NCBI GenBank assembly: GCA_017940105.1
Contig: JAGAZG010000111.1
Coordinates: 1-6,763, forward strand
Source: Mailhella sp.
GTDB lineage: Bacteria > Desulfobacterota > Desulfovibrionia > Desulfovibrionales > Desulfovibrionaceae
Reading direction: 5' to 3'
DNA length: 6,763 bases
The notes beneath the pieces are model-generated. The model was not told the DNA's origin and ran no database searches. It worked only from the letters and a program-made list of their open reading frames with translations. The position numbers and the translations under genes were made by a program. Numbering within the stretch: the stretch's first letter is position 1; each line of letters opens with the position of its first letter. Positions 1 through 5,750 of the stretch are shown here, piece by piece.

Positions 1-678
1 AAAGCCATTCTGACTGACGACGAGCGCGAAATAGGGGTCGCTATTGTAGATATCGGCGGAGGCACAAGCGACATTGCCATTTTTTCAAACAACGCCATAA
101 AATACACTGGTGCCGTAGCGTTAGGCGGAAACAACCTCACCAGCGACATTGCCTACGGTCTCAGGACTTCGCTGTCCTCTGCCGATAAGATCAAAATCAA
201 GCATGGCTGCGCTCTCATGGATATGGTTCAGCCTGATGAACATATCGAAGTGCCCGGCGTCGGTGGCAGGCCTCCGCAGGCTTTTGAGAGGCGTTTTTTG
301 GCAGAAATCTGCGAGGCAAGGATGGAAGAAATCCTCGCCCTCATTTATAAGGAACTGGAACGCTCCGGAATGAAAAGCCAGCTTGCTGCAGGCATAGTGC
401 TGACAGGCGGCGCTGCGCTGATTCCCGGTTGCGTAGAGCTTGCAGAGGCTATTTTTCAAATGCCCGCCCGCCTGGGCTATCCTCGCAACGTGGGCGGTCT
501 GAGCGACGTAGTCAACAACCCGCGGTACGCAACGGCCGTAGGACTGCTTGTCTACGGAGCCGAAAAAGAAAACGACGAATCAGACGATTATCAGGCAAGA
601 CCAATTGAAAACAGCGAGGACACACTGTTCCATCGTGTTCTCCAGCGATTCAAGAGCTGGTTCAGCGCCGTGAAATAA
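1..678 (+). CDS. ftsA: Cell division protein FtsA, 3' part (5' end outside window)
   Basis: The reading frame is open from base 1 and gives the last 225 residues of FtsA, the actin-like ATPase that tethers FtsZ filaments to the inner face of the cytoplasmic membrane and recruits later divisome proteins. The usual protein is a little over 400 residues, so roughly the N-terminal half is missing. Visible in the fragment are the second phosphate-binding motif DIGGGTSD (fragment residues 17-24), the stretch KIKHGCAL, the motif VGGRPP, and the adenosine motif GIVLTGGAALIPG (131-143). A low-complexity acidic linker leads to a C-terminal amphipathic helix, LFHRVLQRFKSWFSAVK (209-225), which is the membrane-targeting sequence of the family. 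The resemblance to E. coli FtsA runs through the whole fragment. The stop lies 24 nt before ftsZ and no terminator is seen between them, so the two are very probably co-transcribed. Identity is certain. Confidence 0.97.
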   Translation, partial: KAILTDDEREIGVAIVDIGGGTSDIAIFSNNAIKYTGAVALGGNNLTSDIAYGLRTSLSSADKIKIKHGCALMDMVQPDEHIEVPGVGGRPPQAFERRFLAEICEARMEEILALIYKELERSGMKSQLAAGIVLTGGAALIPGCVELAEAIFQMPARLGYPRNVGGLSDVVNNPRYATAVGLLVYGAEKENDESDDYQARPIENSEDTLFHRVLQRFKSWFSAVK

Positions 679-702
679 CAGTTTTACTCAACGGAGATAA
701 TC

Positions 703-1896
703 ATGGATATAGTTCTAGATACCAATCAGGGAGCCAGAATAAAAATTATTGGCGTTGGCGGCGGCGGCGGAAACGCCGTGCAGAATATGATCAACTCCAA
801 TCTTGAGGGAGTTTCCTTCATCTGCGCCAATACGGATATCCAGGACTTATCCCGCTCAAGCGCAATCCAGCTGCAGATAGGCAAGGAGACCACCAAGGGG
901 CTTGGATGCGGAGCAAAGCCGGAAGTTGGCCGCAAATCCGCTGAAGAAAGCATTGATGAGATTGAAAAAGCTCTCAATGACACCGACATGGTCTTTATCA
1001 CCGCCGGCATGGGCGGAGGCACTGGTACCGGCGCCGCGCCGGTCATTGCCAAGGCTGCGAAAGAAAAGAACATTCTCACTATTGGCGTTGTGACAAAGCC
1101 GTTTGCACTTGAAGGCGCGCGGCGCATGGAACATGCCCTTAAAGGCATTGAAGAACTGCGCAAGCAGGTGGACAGTCTTGTTGTCATCCCAAATGAACGA
1201 CTGCGCTCGATAGGCCCAAAGGCAGCAAAATTTTCTGAAATGTTCAAAAAGGCTGATGACGTGCTTTATGACGCCGTCCGCGGCATCACTGATCTGATTA
1301 CCAAGCCCGGCCTGATCAACCTGGATTTTGCCGATTTACGCTCTGTTATGGAAAACAAGGGCATGGCACTTATGGGAGAAGGCCGCGCCTCTGGCGAAAC
1401 AAGGGCTCTTGACGCTGCCAAAACAGCCATTTCAAACCCATTGCTCGAAGATCTTTCCATTACCGGCTGCAAGGCGCTTCTTGTCAATATCACGACAAAC
1501 GGCGACCTGGGCATGGACGAATGGTATGAGGCCGGCGAGTTCATCCGCAACGCAGCCCGCGGACAGAATGGCGAGGATCCTGAAATATTCCTCGGCATGT
1601 CAATTGATGAATCATGCGGTGATGAAATACGCATAACGGTCGTTGCCACGGGCATAGAGACCCCTTCTGAAGTCCAGGAGCAAGCCAATGCCAAGATACC
1701 TGCGTCTCAGCAGGCTGCTACCGGACCAAGGAACCACAATCCCAGGGACATTCTTTCGCAATGGGAAAATATCGACGGGCCTTCTCCAGCTGTTCCAGGA
1801 ACGGCTGACAGTAAGACAGCAGCTAAGAGCGAAAGTGACGAATTTACATTTGAAGAAGATGACACTCCGGCTTTCTTCCGCAGAAGAAAACGCTGA
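703..1896 (+). CDS. ftsZ: Cell division protein FtsZ (tubulin-like GTPase)
   Basis: FtsZ polymerises with GTP at mid-cell to form the Z-ring. The 397-residue product is of normal family length. The N-terminal nucleotide-binding domain shows GVGGGGGNAV (17-26) and the tubulin signature GGGTGTG (104-110). Nucleotide contacts equivalent to E. coli E138, R142 and N165 are probably E137, R141 and N164. The T7 loop is NLDFADLRSVM (206-216), with catalytic aspartates D208 and D211. The C-terminal subdomain ends near VVATGI (313-318). A polar linker of about 65 residues follows, then the conserved C-terminal peptide DDTPAFFRRRKR (386-397), which binds FtsA and other partners. That tail ends in five basic residues, unlike the E. 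coli ending. The ATG at 703 is supported by GGAG at 693-696, six nt upstream. A strong terminator follows the stop. Identity is certain. Confidence 0.99.
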   Translation: MDIVLDTNQGARIKIIGVGGGGGNAVQNMINSNLEGVSFICANTDIQDLSRSSAIQLQIGKETTKGLGCGAKPEVGRKSAEESIDEIEKALNDTDMVFITAGMGGGTGTGAAPVIAKAAKEKNILTIGVVTKPFALEGARRMEHALKGIEELRKQVDSLVVIPNERLRSIGPKAAKFSEMFKKADDVLYDAVRGITDLITKPGLINLDFADLRSVMENKGMALMGEGRASGETRALDAAKTAISNPLLEDLSITGCKALLVNITTNGDLGMDEWYEAGEFIRNAARGQNGEDPEIFLGMSIDESCGDEIRITVVATGIETPSEVQEQANAKIPASQQAATGPRNHNPRDILSQWENIDGPSPAVPGTADSKTAAKSESDEFTFEEDDTPAFFRRRKR

Positions 1897-1919
1897 GCAA
1901 GCCGTTTCTTTGTACACAG

Positions 1920-1951
1920 GCCCATCAGCTTGATGCCGATGGGCTTTTCTT
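1920..1951 (+). terminator. Rho-independent terminator after ftsZ
   Basis: The arms GCCCATC (1920-1926) and GATGGGC (1938-1944) pair perfectly over 7 bp. Across one A/C mismatch, two further G-C pairs (1928-1929 with 1935-1936) close a 5-nt loop. The run TTTTCTT follows at once. It lies 24 nt past the ftsZ stop. There is no A-run on the 5' side, so it should act in the + direction only. It marks the end of the ftsA-ftsZ transcript. Confidence 0.85.
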
Positions 1952-1966
1952 CACGAAATTTTTTCT

Positions 1967-1996
1967 GCCCATGTGGGAATGCGTGCCGGCTTTTTT
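1967..1996 (+). terminator. Possible second, weaker tandem terminator
   Basis: GCC at 1967-1969 can pair with GGC at 1988-1990. An inner stem of CATGT (1970-1974) with GCGTG (1981-1985) contains two G-U pairs and leaves a 2-nt bulge (CC, 1986-1987), with a 6-nt loop. Six T residues (1991-1996) follow directly. It would back up the stronger terminator 16 nt upstream. The stem is imperfect, so this is a tentative call. Confidence 0.35.
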
Positions 1997-2057
1997 GTCA
2001 GAGCCTCATTAAAACGGACTGAAACAAACGAACAATTTTTTATGATGCCTGTGACGT

Positions 2058-2087
2058 TTTACACCTCTTTCAGACTATCTTTATAGC
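2058..2087 (+). promoter_or_regulatory. Possible sigma-70-like promoter for the thioesterase gene
   Basis: TTTACA at 2058-2063 matches five of six positions of the -35 consensus. TATAGC at 2082-2087 matches four of six of the -10 consensus, with an 18-nt spacer. Transcription would begin near 2094, giving a leader of about 37 nt. A promoter is expected here because a strong terminator separates this gene from ftsZ, but the match is only fair. In the rest of the 1897-2130 gap I see only the two terminator hairpins. Confidence 0.35.
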
Positions 2088-2130
2088 GCTCAGGCAATTT
2101 TGCATGAACTCTTAACAGACAAGGTATGCC

Positions 2131-2544
2131 ATGGAAGGCCAATACCCCGACTGCTGGATGTCCCACCGTGTATCCTACGGTGAAACTGACGCCATGGGCG
2201 TAGTATATCACGCCGAGTACATACATTTTTTTGAACGGTCACGCGGAGACTTGTGCAGGGCATGCGGTATTTCATACAGAGAAATTGAAAACGCTGGGTT
2301 CATGCTTCCTGTCAAAGAAGTTCAATGTCTCTACCGTTCACCGGCCCGCTATGATGATCTTGTGCAGATTCATGTACGCGTTGACGAAATCAGGAAGGCT
2401 TCCGTCAGGTTTCGATACGAAATATTCGACGAATCCCGAACAAGGCTCCTCTGCGAGGGCATGACGCTGCATGCCTTTGTCAATGCAAGCGGACGGCCTT
2501 CAGCTATACCTGGATGGTTACAAAAACTTCTTTCCGGCGTGTAA
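2131..2544 (+). CDS. Acyl-CoA thioesterase, YbgC/FadM (4HBT, hot-dog fold) family
   Basis: The 137-residue protein has the length and motif pattern of the 4-hydroxybenzoyl-CoA thioesterase family, which hydrolyses acyl-CoA thioesters in the cytoplasm. The signature YGETDAMGVVYHAEYIHFFE (16-35) carries the catalytic aspartate, D20, at the start of the hot-dog helix, with H27, Y30 and E35 at family-conserved positions. The C-terminal half shows the expected strand pattern and GRPSAIP (121-127). No membrane segment or signal peptide is present. The ATG at 2131 follows AAGG (2121-2124) with a 6-nt gap; a later in-frame ATG at 2158 is possible but would place the start very close to the active-site strand. 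In many proteobacteria the YbgC member sits with tol-pal genes, but no tol genes are seen here, so the physiological substrate cannot be inferred. The family is secure; the exact substrate is unknown. Confidence 0.93.
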   Translation: MEGQYPDCWMSHRVSYGETDAMGVVYHAEYIHFFERSRGDLCRACGISYREIENAGFMLPVKEVQCLYRSPARYDDLVQIHVRVDEIRKASVRFRYEIFDESRTRLLCEGMTLHAFVNASGRPSAIPGWLQKLLSGV

Positions 2545-2563
2545 TGCCCCCTTGGAGCATACC

Positions 2564-2590
2564 CGCCGCATCTCATTCGGCGCTTTCTTT
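2564..2590 (+). terminator. Weak terminator candidate after the thioesterase gene
   Basis: CGCCG (2564-2568) and CGGCG (2578-2582) form a 5-bp G-C stem with a 9-nt loop, followed by the T-rich stretch CTTTCTTT. It lies 19 nt past the thioesterase stop. The stem is short, the loop is large and the T-run is broken, so termination may be partial or absent. Confidence 0.25.
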
Positions 2591-2634
2591 CTGCAACGCA
2601 AATTTTCAATTCAAGAAAAGAACAGCGCCGCGTG

Positions 2635-2663
2635 TTGCCTGCCAAATTCTTTTCAAGTATATT
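2635..2663 (+). promoter_or_regulatory. Probable sigma-70-like promoter of the amino acid transporter operon
   Basis: TTGCCT at 2635-2640 matches four of six positions of the -35 consensus and TATATT at 2658-2663 matches five of six of the -10 consensus, with an ideal 17-nt spacer. Transcription would start around 2670, leaving a leader of about 39 nt that contains the strong TGGAGGG ribosome binding site (2697-2703). I see no clear operator palindrome overlapping it. Confidence 0.5.
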
Positions 2664-2708
2664 CTTGACCGGGTTAAAACAGCAACTCAAACTTAATGGA
2701 GGGTTTAA

Positions 2709-3449
2709 ATGAATCGGCTATCCTGCATCCTCGCCGCTTTTGCGGTTCTTTGCATGGCTGTCAGCGCACAGGCAAAAACCTATATCAACGGCATAGATGC
2801 CAACTATCCGCCTTTTGCCTATGTTGGGGAAGATGGCAAGCCCGCCGGCTTTGATGTCGATTCCATGGACTGGATCGCAAAAAAAATGAATTTTGAAGTC
2901 AAGCATCAGCCAATGGACTGGGACGGCATTATTCCCGCTTTGCTGAACAAAAAAATAAGCATGGTATGCTCAGGCATGAGCATATCGCCAGAACGCGCTG
3001 CTGTTGTGCAGTTCTCCGAACCCTATTTCACCATTCAGAAAGTTATCGTCGTTCCCTCCGGCTCTCAGCTTTCCGCAGACCAGGTCATGTCCGGCCCGAC
3101 AAAGCTCGGCGTTCAGCGCGGCACCAATGAACACGAACTGCTTGAAACCAGAAAAGAAGAAAAAAAGCTTTCCTATGAGCTCCGCTTTTATGATTCTTCG
3201 CCTCTGGCCATCGAAGACCTGCTGAACGGGCGCATCGAAGCGGTAGCCATGGACAGCGCTCCCGCCAACGACGCCATAAACAAGGGCAAGGCAGTCAAGA
3301 TTGCAGGAACGTTTGCAGAAGACGACGTTTTTGGCGTAGCCATCCGCAAAGATGACAAGGAACTGCTTGACCTTGTAAACGAAGGGTACCGCAAGCTTAA
3401 GGCTGATCCATACTGGAAAGAACTGCAGGATAAATACCTCAATAAATAG
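2709..3449 (+). CDS. Polar amino acid ABC transporter, periplasmic substrate-binding protein
   Basis: The 246-residue protein belongs to the family 3 solute-binding proteins (HisJ/GlnH/ArtJ type), which capture an amino acid in the periplasm and deliver it to the permease pair. A Sec signal peptide is clear: basic start MNR, a hydrophobic core, and a likely signal peptidase I cut after AQA (20-22). The mature protein shows YPPFAYV (33-39), GFDVD (47-51), GMSISPERA (89-97), SEPYF (103-107), and AVAMDSAPA (178-186). R96 and D182 are the likely contacts for the ligand carboxylate and amino groups by family analogy. The ATG at 2709 sits 5 nt after TGGAGGG, the best ribosome binding site in the window. 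It heads the operon and is separated from the permease gene by a strong hairpin, which fits higher expression than the membrane parts. The family is firm; the specific amino acid cannot be told from sequence alone. Confidence 0.95.
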   Translation: MNRLSCILAAFAVLCMAVSAQAKTYINGIDANYPPFAYVGEDGKPAGFDVDSMDWIAKKMNFEVKHQPMDWDGIIPALLNKKISMVCSGMSISPERAAVVQFSEPYFTIQKVIVVPSGSQLSADQVMSGPTKLGVQRGTNEHELLETRKEEKKLSYELRFYDSSPLAIEDLLNGRIEAVAMDSAPANDAINKGKAVKIAGTFAEDDVFGVAIRKDDKELLDLVNEGYRKLKADPYWKELQDKYLNK

Positions 3450-3459
3450 GCTGCAACAT

Positions 3460-3487
3460 GTCAGAGGCCGGGAAACCGGCTTCTGAC
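3460..3487 (+). promoter_or_regulatory. Strong intercistronic RNA hairpin with GAAA tetraloop
   Basis: GTCAGAGGCCGG (3460-3471) pairs with CCGGCTTCTGAC (3476-3487) over 12 bp, with one G-U wobble (3466-3481) and a GAAA loop of the stable GNRA type (3472-3475). It begins 10 nt after the binding-protein stop and ends 6 nt before the AGGAAG ribosome binding site of the permease. No T-run follows, so it is not a standard terminator. The known role of such stem-loops in binding-protein operons is to block 3'-5' exonucleases and stabilise the upstream message. That role here is an inference from position and structure. Confidence 0.75.
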
Positions 3488-3493
3488 GGACAC

Positions 3494-3499
3494 AGGAAG
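3494..3499 (+). promoter_or_regulatory. Ribosome binding site deciding the first permease start
   Basis: AGGAAG lies three nt before the ATG at 3503 (five nt counted from its AGGA core). The alternative ATG at 3458 has no comparable purine motif upstream and lies at the foot of the hairpin, so this site favours the 3503 start. Confidence 0.7.
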
Positions 3500-3502
3500 C
3501 AA

Positions 3503-4177
3503 ATGAACGTTTTTTCAGCCATAATTGAAGCTTTGCCATATATCCTTGAAGGAACGCTGGTCACCATCCTGCTTGTAGTCGGCGCCTTGTCGCTTGGCTT
3601 TTGCATTGGCGTTCCCATGGCGGTTGGCCAGGTATACGCTCCCATGCCCATTGCCAGGCTTATAAGCCTTTATGTATGGTTTTTTCGCGGCGTTCCTGTT
3701 TTGCTGCTCCTGTTTTTGTTTTATTATGGAATTTTCGGGCTGATAGGTCTTGAAGTCAGCACCATAGGAGCATCCTGCCTGGTGCTGGGCATGACCAGCG
3801 CTGCATACCAGTCGCAAATTTTCAGGGGGGCCATTCTCTCTTTGCCGGCGGGACAATTAAAAGCCGGCAGGGCCCTGGGCATGAGGGATGGACAATCCAT
3901 AATTCACATAATTCTTCCCCAGGCACTGCGCCTTTCAATACCAGGCTGGTCAAACGAATACTCCATTCTTTTGAAGGACTCTGCCATGTGCTTTGCCCTT
4001 GGCACGCCTGAAATCATGGCAAGAACACATTTTGTAGCTTCGCGCACCTATGAGCACCTGCCCCTCTATATCACTGCGGGCCTGATTTATTTTGCCATCA
4101 CCTTCGCGGGCGTTTCTATGCTGCGGCGTCTGGAACGCAAAGTCCGCATCCCGGGCTATAACACTTCTGGCATGTAA
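3503..4177 (+). CDS. Polar amino acid ABC transporter permease (first subunit)
   Basis: This is an integral membrane permease of the HisM/GlnP family and one half of the translocation channel. From the ATG at 3503 the protein has 224 residues, a typical length. Hydrophobic segments lie at about 13-42, 57-80 and 88-106, with one or two more between 150 and 207. Conserved landmarks are FFRGVP (60-65), YQSQIFRGA (102-110), and the cytoplasmic EAA loop at 120-139 (KAGRALG, then IILP), which docks onto the ATPase. An in-frame ATG at 3458 would add 15 polar residues, but it lacks a ribosome binding site and its codons would be the hairpin itself, so I prefer 3503. The EAA loop has glycine where the second alanine is usual. 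It is not a copy of the second permease, so the channel is probably a heterodimer. The ATPase gene follows 17 nt after the stop. Confidence 0.93.
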   Translation: MNVFSAIIEALPYILEGTLVTILLVVGALSLGFCIGVPMAVGQVYAPMPIARLISLYVWFFRGVPVLLLLFLFYYGIFGLIGLEVSTIGASCLVLGMTSAAYQSQIFRGAILSLPAGQLKAGRALGMRDGQSIIHIILPQALRLSIPGWSNEYSILLKDSAMCFALGTPEIMARTHFVASRTYEHLPLYITAGLIYFAITFAGVSMLRRLERKVRIPGYNTSGM

Positions 4178-4194
4178 TACAGGATATTAATAAT

Positions 4195-4983
4195 ATGCAC
4201 ACTCCTGCTTCTGAAACTCCCATTCTCAGGGCCGAGCATTTTTCCAAATATCTTGGCGGGCGTAAAATTCTGGACGACTGTTCCATATGCATGCATCCGG
4301 GAGACGTAAAAGTGCTGATTGGACCATCAGGGGCCGGAAAGAGCACCTTCCTGCAATGCATTAATTGCCTGCTCGAACCTGATGAAGGAGAAATCTGGCT
4401 GGGAGAAAAGCAAATCAACGTCAAAAACTCAAAAGAACTTTGCTATCTCCGCCAGCATGTAGGAATGATTTTTCAGGATTTCAACCTTTTTGACCACCTG
4501 TGCGCACAAGACAATGTTGCCCTTGCCCTTCGCAAAGTAAGAGGCATGAGCAAGCAAGATGCGCTGAAAAGAGCCAAAGAAGAACTGGCACGTGTAGGAC
4601 TTGCCGACCGGGCGTCGCTTTTTCCCGCACAGCTTTCCGGGGGACAGAAGCAGCGCGTTGCCATAGCCCGGGCTCTTGCCATGGATCCAACGGTTCTGCT
4701 CCTGGACGAACCTACGTCTGCGCTGGATCCGGAACTGGTCGGCGAGGTCTTGACCGTCATACGCGATTTGGCATCACACGGCATGCCTATGATCATGGTG
4801 ACGCATCAGATGGAATTTGCACGCGCCGTGGCCACTGAAATCTTGTTTATGGAGCAGGGGCAAGTCATTGAGCATGGTGCTCCCGACGATCTGCTTGCGC
4901 CAGGAACAATCTCCCGAACGCAGGATTTCTGCACCCGTCTCTGCGATTTGTGCAGCGGCGATACCGGACGCATTGAGGAATAA
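4195..4983 (+). CDS. Polar amino acid ABC transporter ATP-binding protein
   Basis: This is the cytoplasmic ATPase (GlnQ/HisP type) that powers import as a homodimer beneath the two permeases. All the nucleotide-binding motifs are intact in the 262 residues: Walker A GPSGAGKST (43-51), Q-loop Q94 in MIFQDFNLF, signature LSGGQKQR (147-154), Walker B VLLLDEP (167-173) with E172 as the catalytic base, D-loop SALD (175-178), and H-loop H204 in VTHQMEFAR. The length is slightly above the usual 240-250 residues because of a short N-terminal extension and a C-terminal tail with three cysteines (C246, C250, C253). The ATG at 4195 has AGGA at 4181-4184, a rather long 10-nt gap across an AT-rich stretch. 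The stop is only 2 nt before the second permease start, and the end of this gene carries that gene's ribosome binding site. The family assignment is secure. Confidence 0.96.
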   Translation: MHTPASETPILRAEHFSKYLGGRKILDDCSICMHPGDVKVLIGPSGAGKSTFLQCINCLLEPDEGEIWLGEKQINVKNSKELCYLRQHVGMIFQDFNLFDHLCAQDNVALALRKVRGMSKQDALKRAKEELARVGLADRASLFPAQLSGGQKQRVAIARALAMDPTVLLLDEPTSALDPELVGEVLTVIRDLASHGMPMIMVTHQMEFARAVATEILFMEQGQVIEHGAPDDLLAPGTISRTQDFCTRLCDLCSGDTGRIEE

Positions 4984-4985
4984 GC

Positions 4986-5675
4986 ATGCCTGGCTTTCTT
5001 GATTTCGACTTTATCCTCGGCCGGGTTATTCCATACCTTGACCGTGGTCTTCTCATGAGTCTAAAGCTTATTATTCCTGCAACGCTGATAGGCGGCTTCA
5101 TTGGAATTGTCCTCGGCGTTCTCCGCGTATTTGGCAGCACTGCAATACGGAAATCCGCCGATGCGTTTGTGGCAGTCATACGCGGCGTTCCTCTTACCGT
5201 GCAGCTCATGATCTTGTATTTTGGTCTTCCAAGCATCCCATGGGTAAAAATCTATCTGGCGCCCTACACAGCAGCGCTGCTGGGATTCATCATCTGTACA
5301 GCTTCGTACCAGTCCGAATATGTAAGGGGCGCCCTGCTCTCTATACAGCAGGGGCAGATCAAAGCAGCTCAGGCCTTGGGCATGAGCCGGTGGCAGACCA
5401 TTTTGTTCGTTATTGTTCCGCAGGCTGTCCGAAGGGCTCTGCCTGGCTGCGGCAACGAAATTATCTATCTTGTTAAATATTCTTCTCTGGCCTATCTTGT
5501 GACCTGCATAGAACTCACAGGAGAAGCCAAAGTCCTTGTCTCCCGAACGTTTCGCCCTACAGAAGTCTATTTTGCTGCAGCTTGCTACTACCTCATCATT
5601 GTCACCGCTGCTACATGGCTGCTTGGCAAGCTTGAAAAAAAACTGGAGATTCCCGGGGCGGTCCGTCAAAAATAG
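4986..5675 (+). CDS. Polar amino acid ABC transporter permease (second subunit)
   Basis: The 229-residue HisM/GlnP-family permease pairs with the upstream permease to form the channel. Hydrophobic segments lie near 26-48, 62-83, 92-108, 138-150 and 194-214. Landmarks are VIRGVP (64-69), YQSEYVRGALLS (108-119), and the EAA loop at 126-145 (KAAQALGMS, then FVIVP). The charged tail KLEKKLEIPG is typical of the family and resembles the RRLERKVRIPG tail of the first permease. The ATG at 4986 is 2 nt after the ATPase stop. Its ribosome binding site GAGGA (4975-4979) lies inside the ATPase gene, so the two are likely translationally coupled. No convincing terminator follows in the 75 nt before lepA. 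Confidence 0.95.
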   Translation: MPGFLDFDFILGRVIPYLDRGLLMSLKLIIPATLIGGFIGIVLGVLRVFGSTAIRKSADAFVAVIRGVPLTVQLMILYFGLPSIPWVKIYLAPYTAALLGFIICTASYQSEYVRGALLSIQQGQIKAAQALGMSRWQTILFVIVPQAVRRALPGCGNEIIYLVKYSSLAYLVTCIELTGEAKVLVSRTFRPTEVYFAAACYYLIIVTAATWLLGKLEKKLEIPGAVRQK

Positions 5676-5750
5676 CTGCGGTCAACATGCCTTAACCTTG
5701 CCCGTTTCCATGCAAAATTTTCTATGCCTTTTTAACTGAATGAACAGCCT

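Noticed and set aside
751..777. Repeated GG runs (possible two-layer G-quadruplex) with GGCGTT/AACGCC inverted repeat near the 5' end of ftsZ
   Set aside because: The run encodes the conserved GVGGGGGN nucleotide-binding loop of FtsZ, so glycine codons explain it fully.
726..1247. Long minus-strand reading frame opposite ftsZ
   Set aside because: It is the shadow of a highly conserved gene; its product is low-complexity with proline and serine runs and matches no family I know.
1872..1889. TTTCTTC-CGCA-GAAGAAA hairpin at the end of ftsZ
   Set aside because: It is A-T-rich, is explained by the codons for the FFRRRK tail, and is not followed by a T-run; the true terminator is downstream.
2724..2756. 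Possible lipoprotein signal in the binding protein because of a cysteine in the hydrophobic core
   Set aside because: The residues before C15 (AVL) do not fit a lipobox, and a good signal peptidase I site, AQA, follows at 20-22.
2970..3539. 189-codon minus-strand reading frame opposite the binding-protein gene
   Set aside because: It overlaps a certain gene and its translation shows no recognisable domain, so it is most likely a shadow frame.
3843..3869. Perfect 7-bp inverted repeat TGCCGGC/GCCGGCA
   Set aside because: It lies inside the first permease gene with a 13-nt loop and no T-run; a chance match in coding sequence is the simplest reading.
4184..4196. AT-rich palindrome ATATTA-A-TAATAT in front of the ATPase gene
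   Set aside because: The spacer is one base, all pairs are A-T, and the gap between genes within an operon needs no operator; it probably just keeps the ribosome binding region unstructured.
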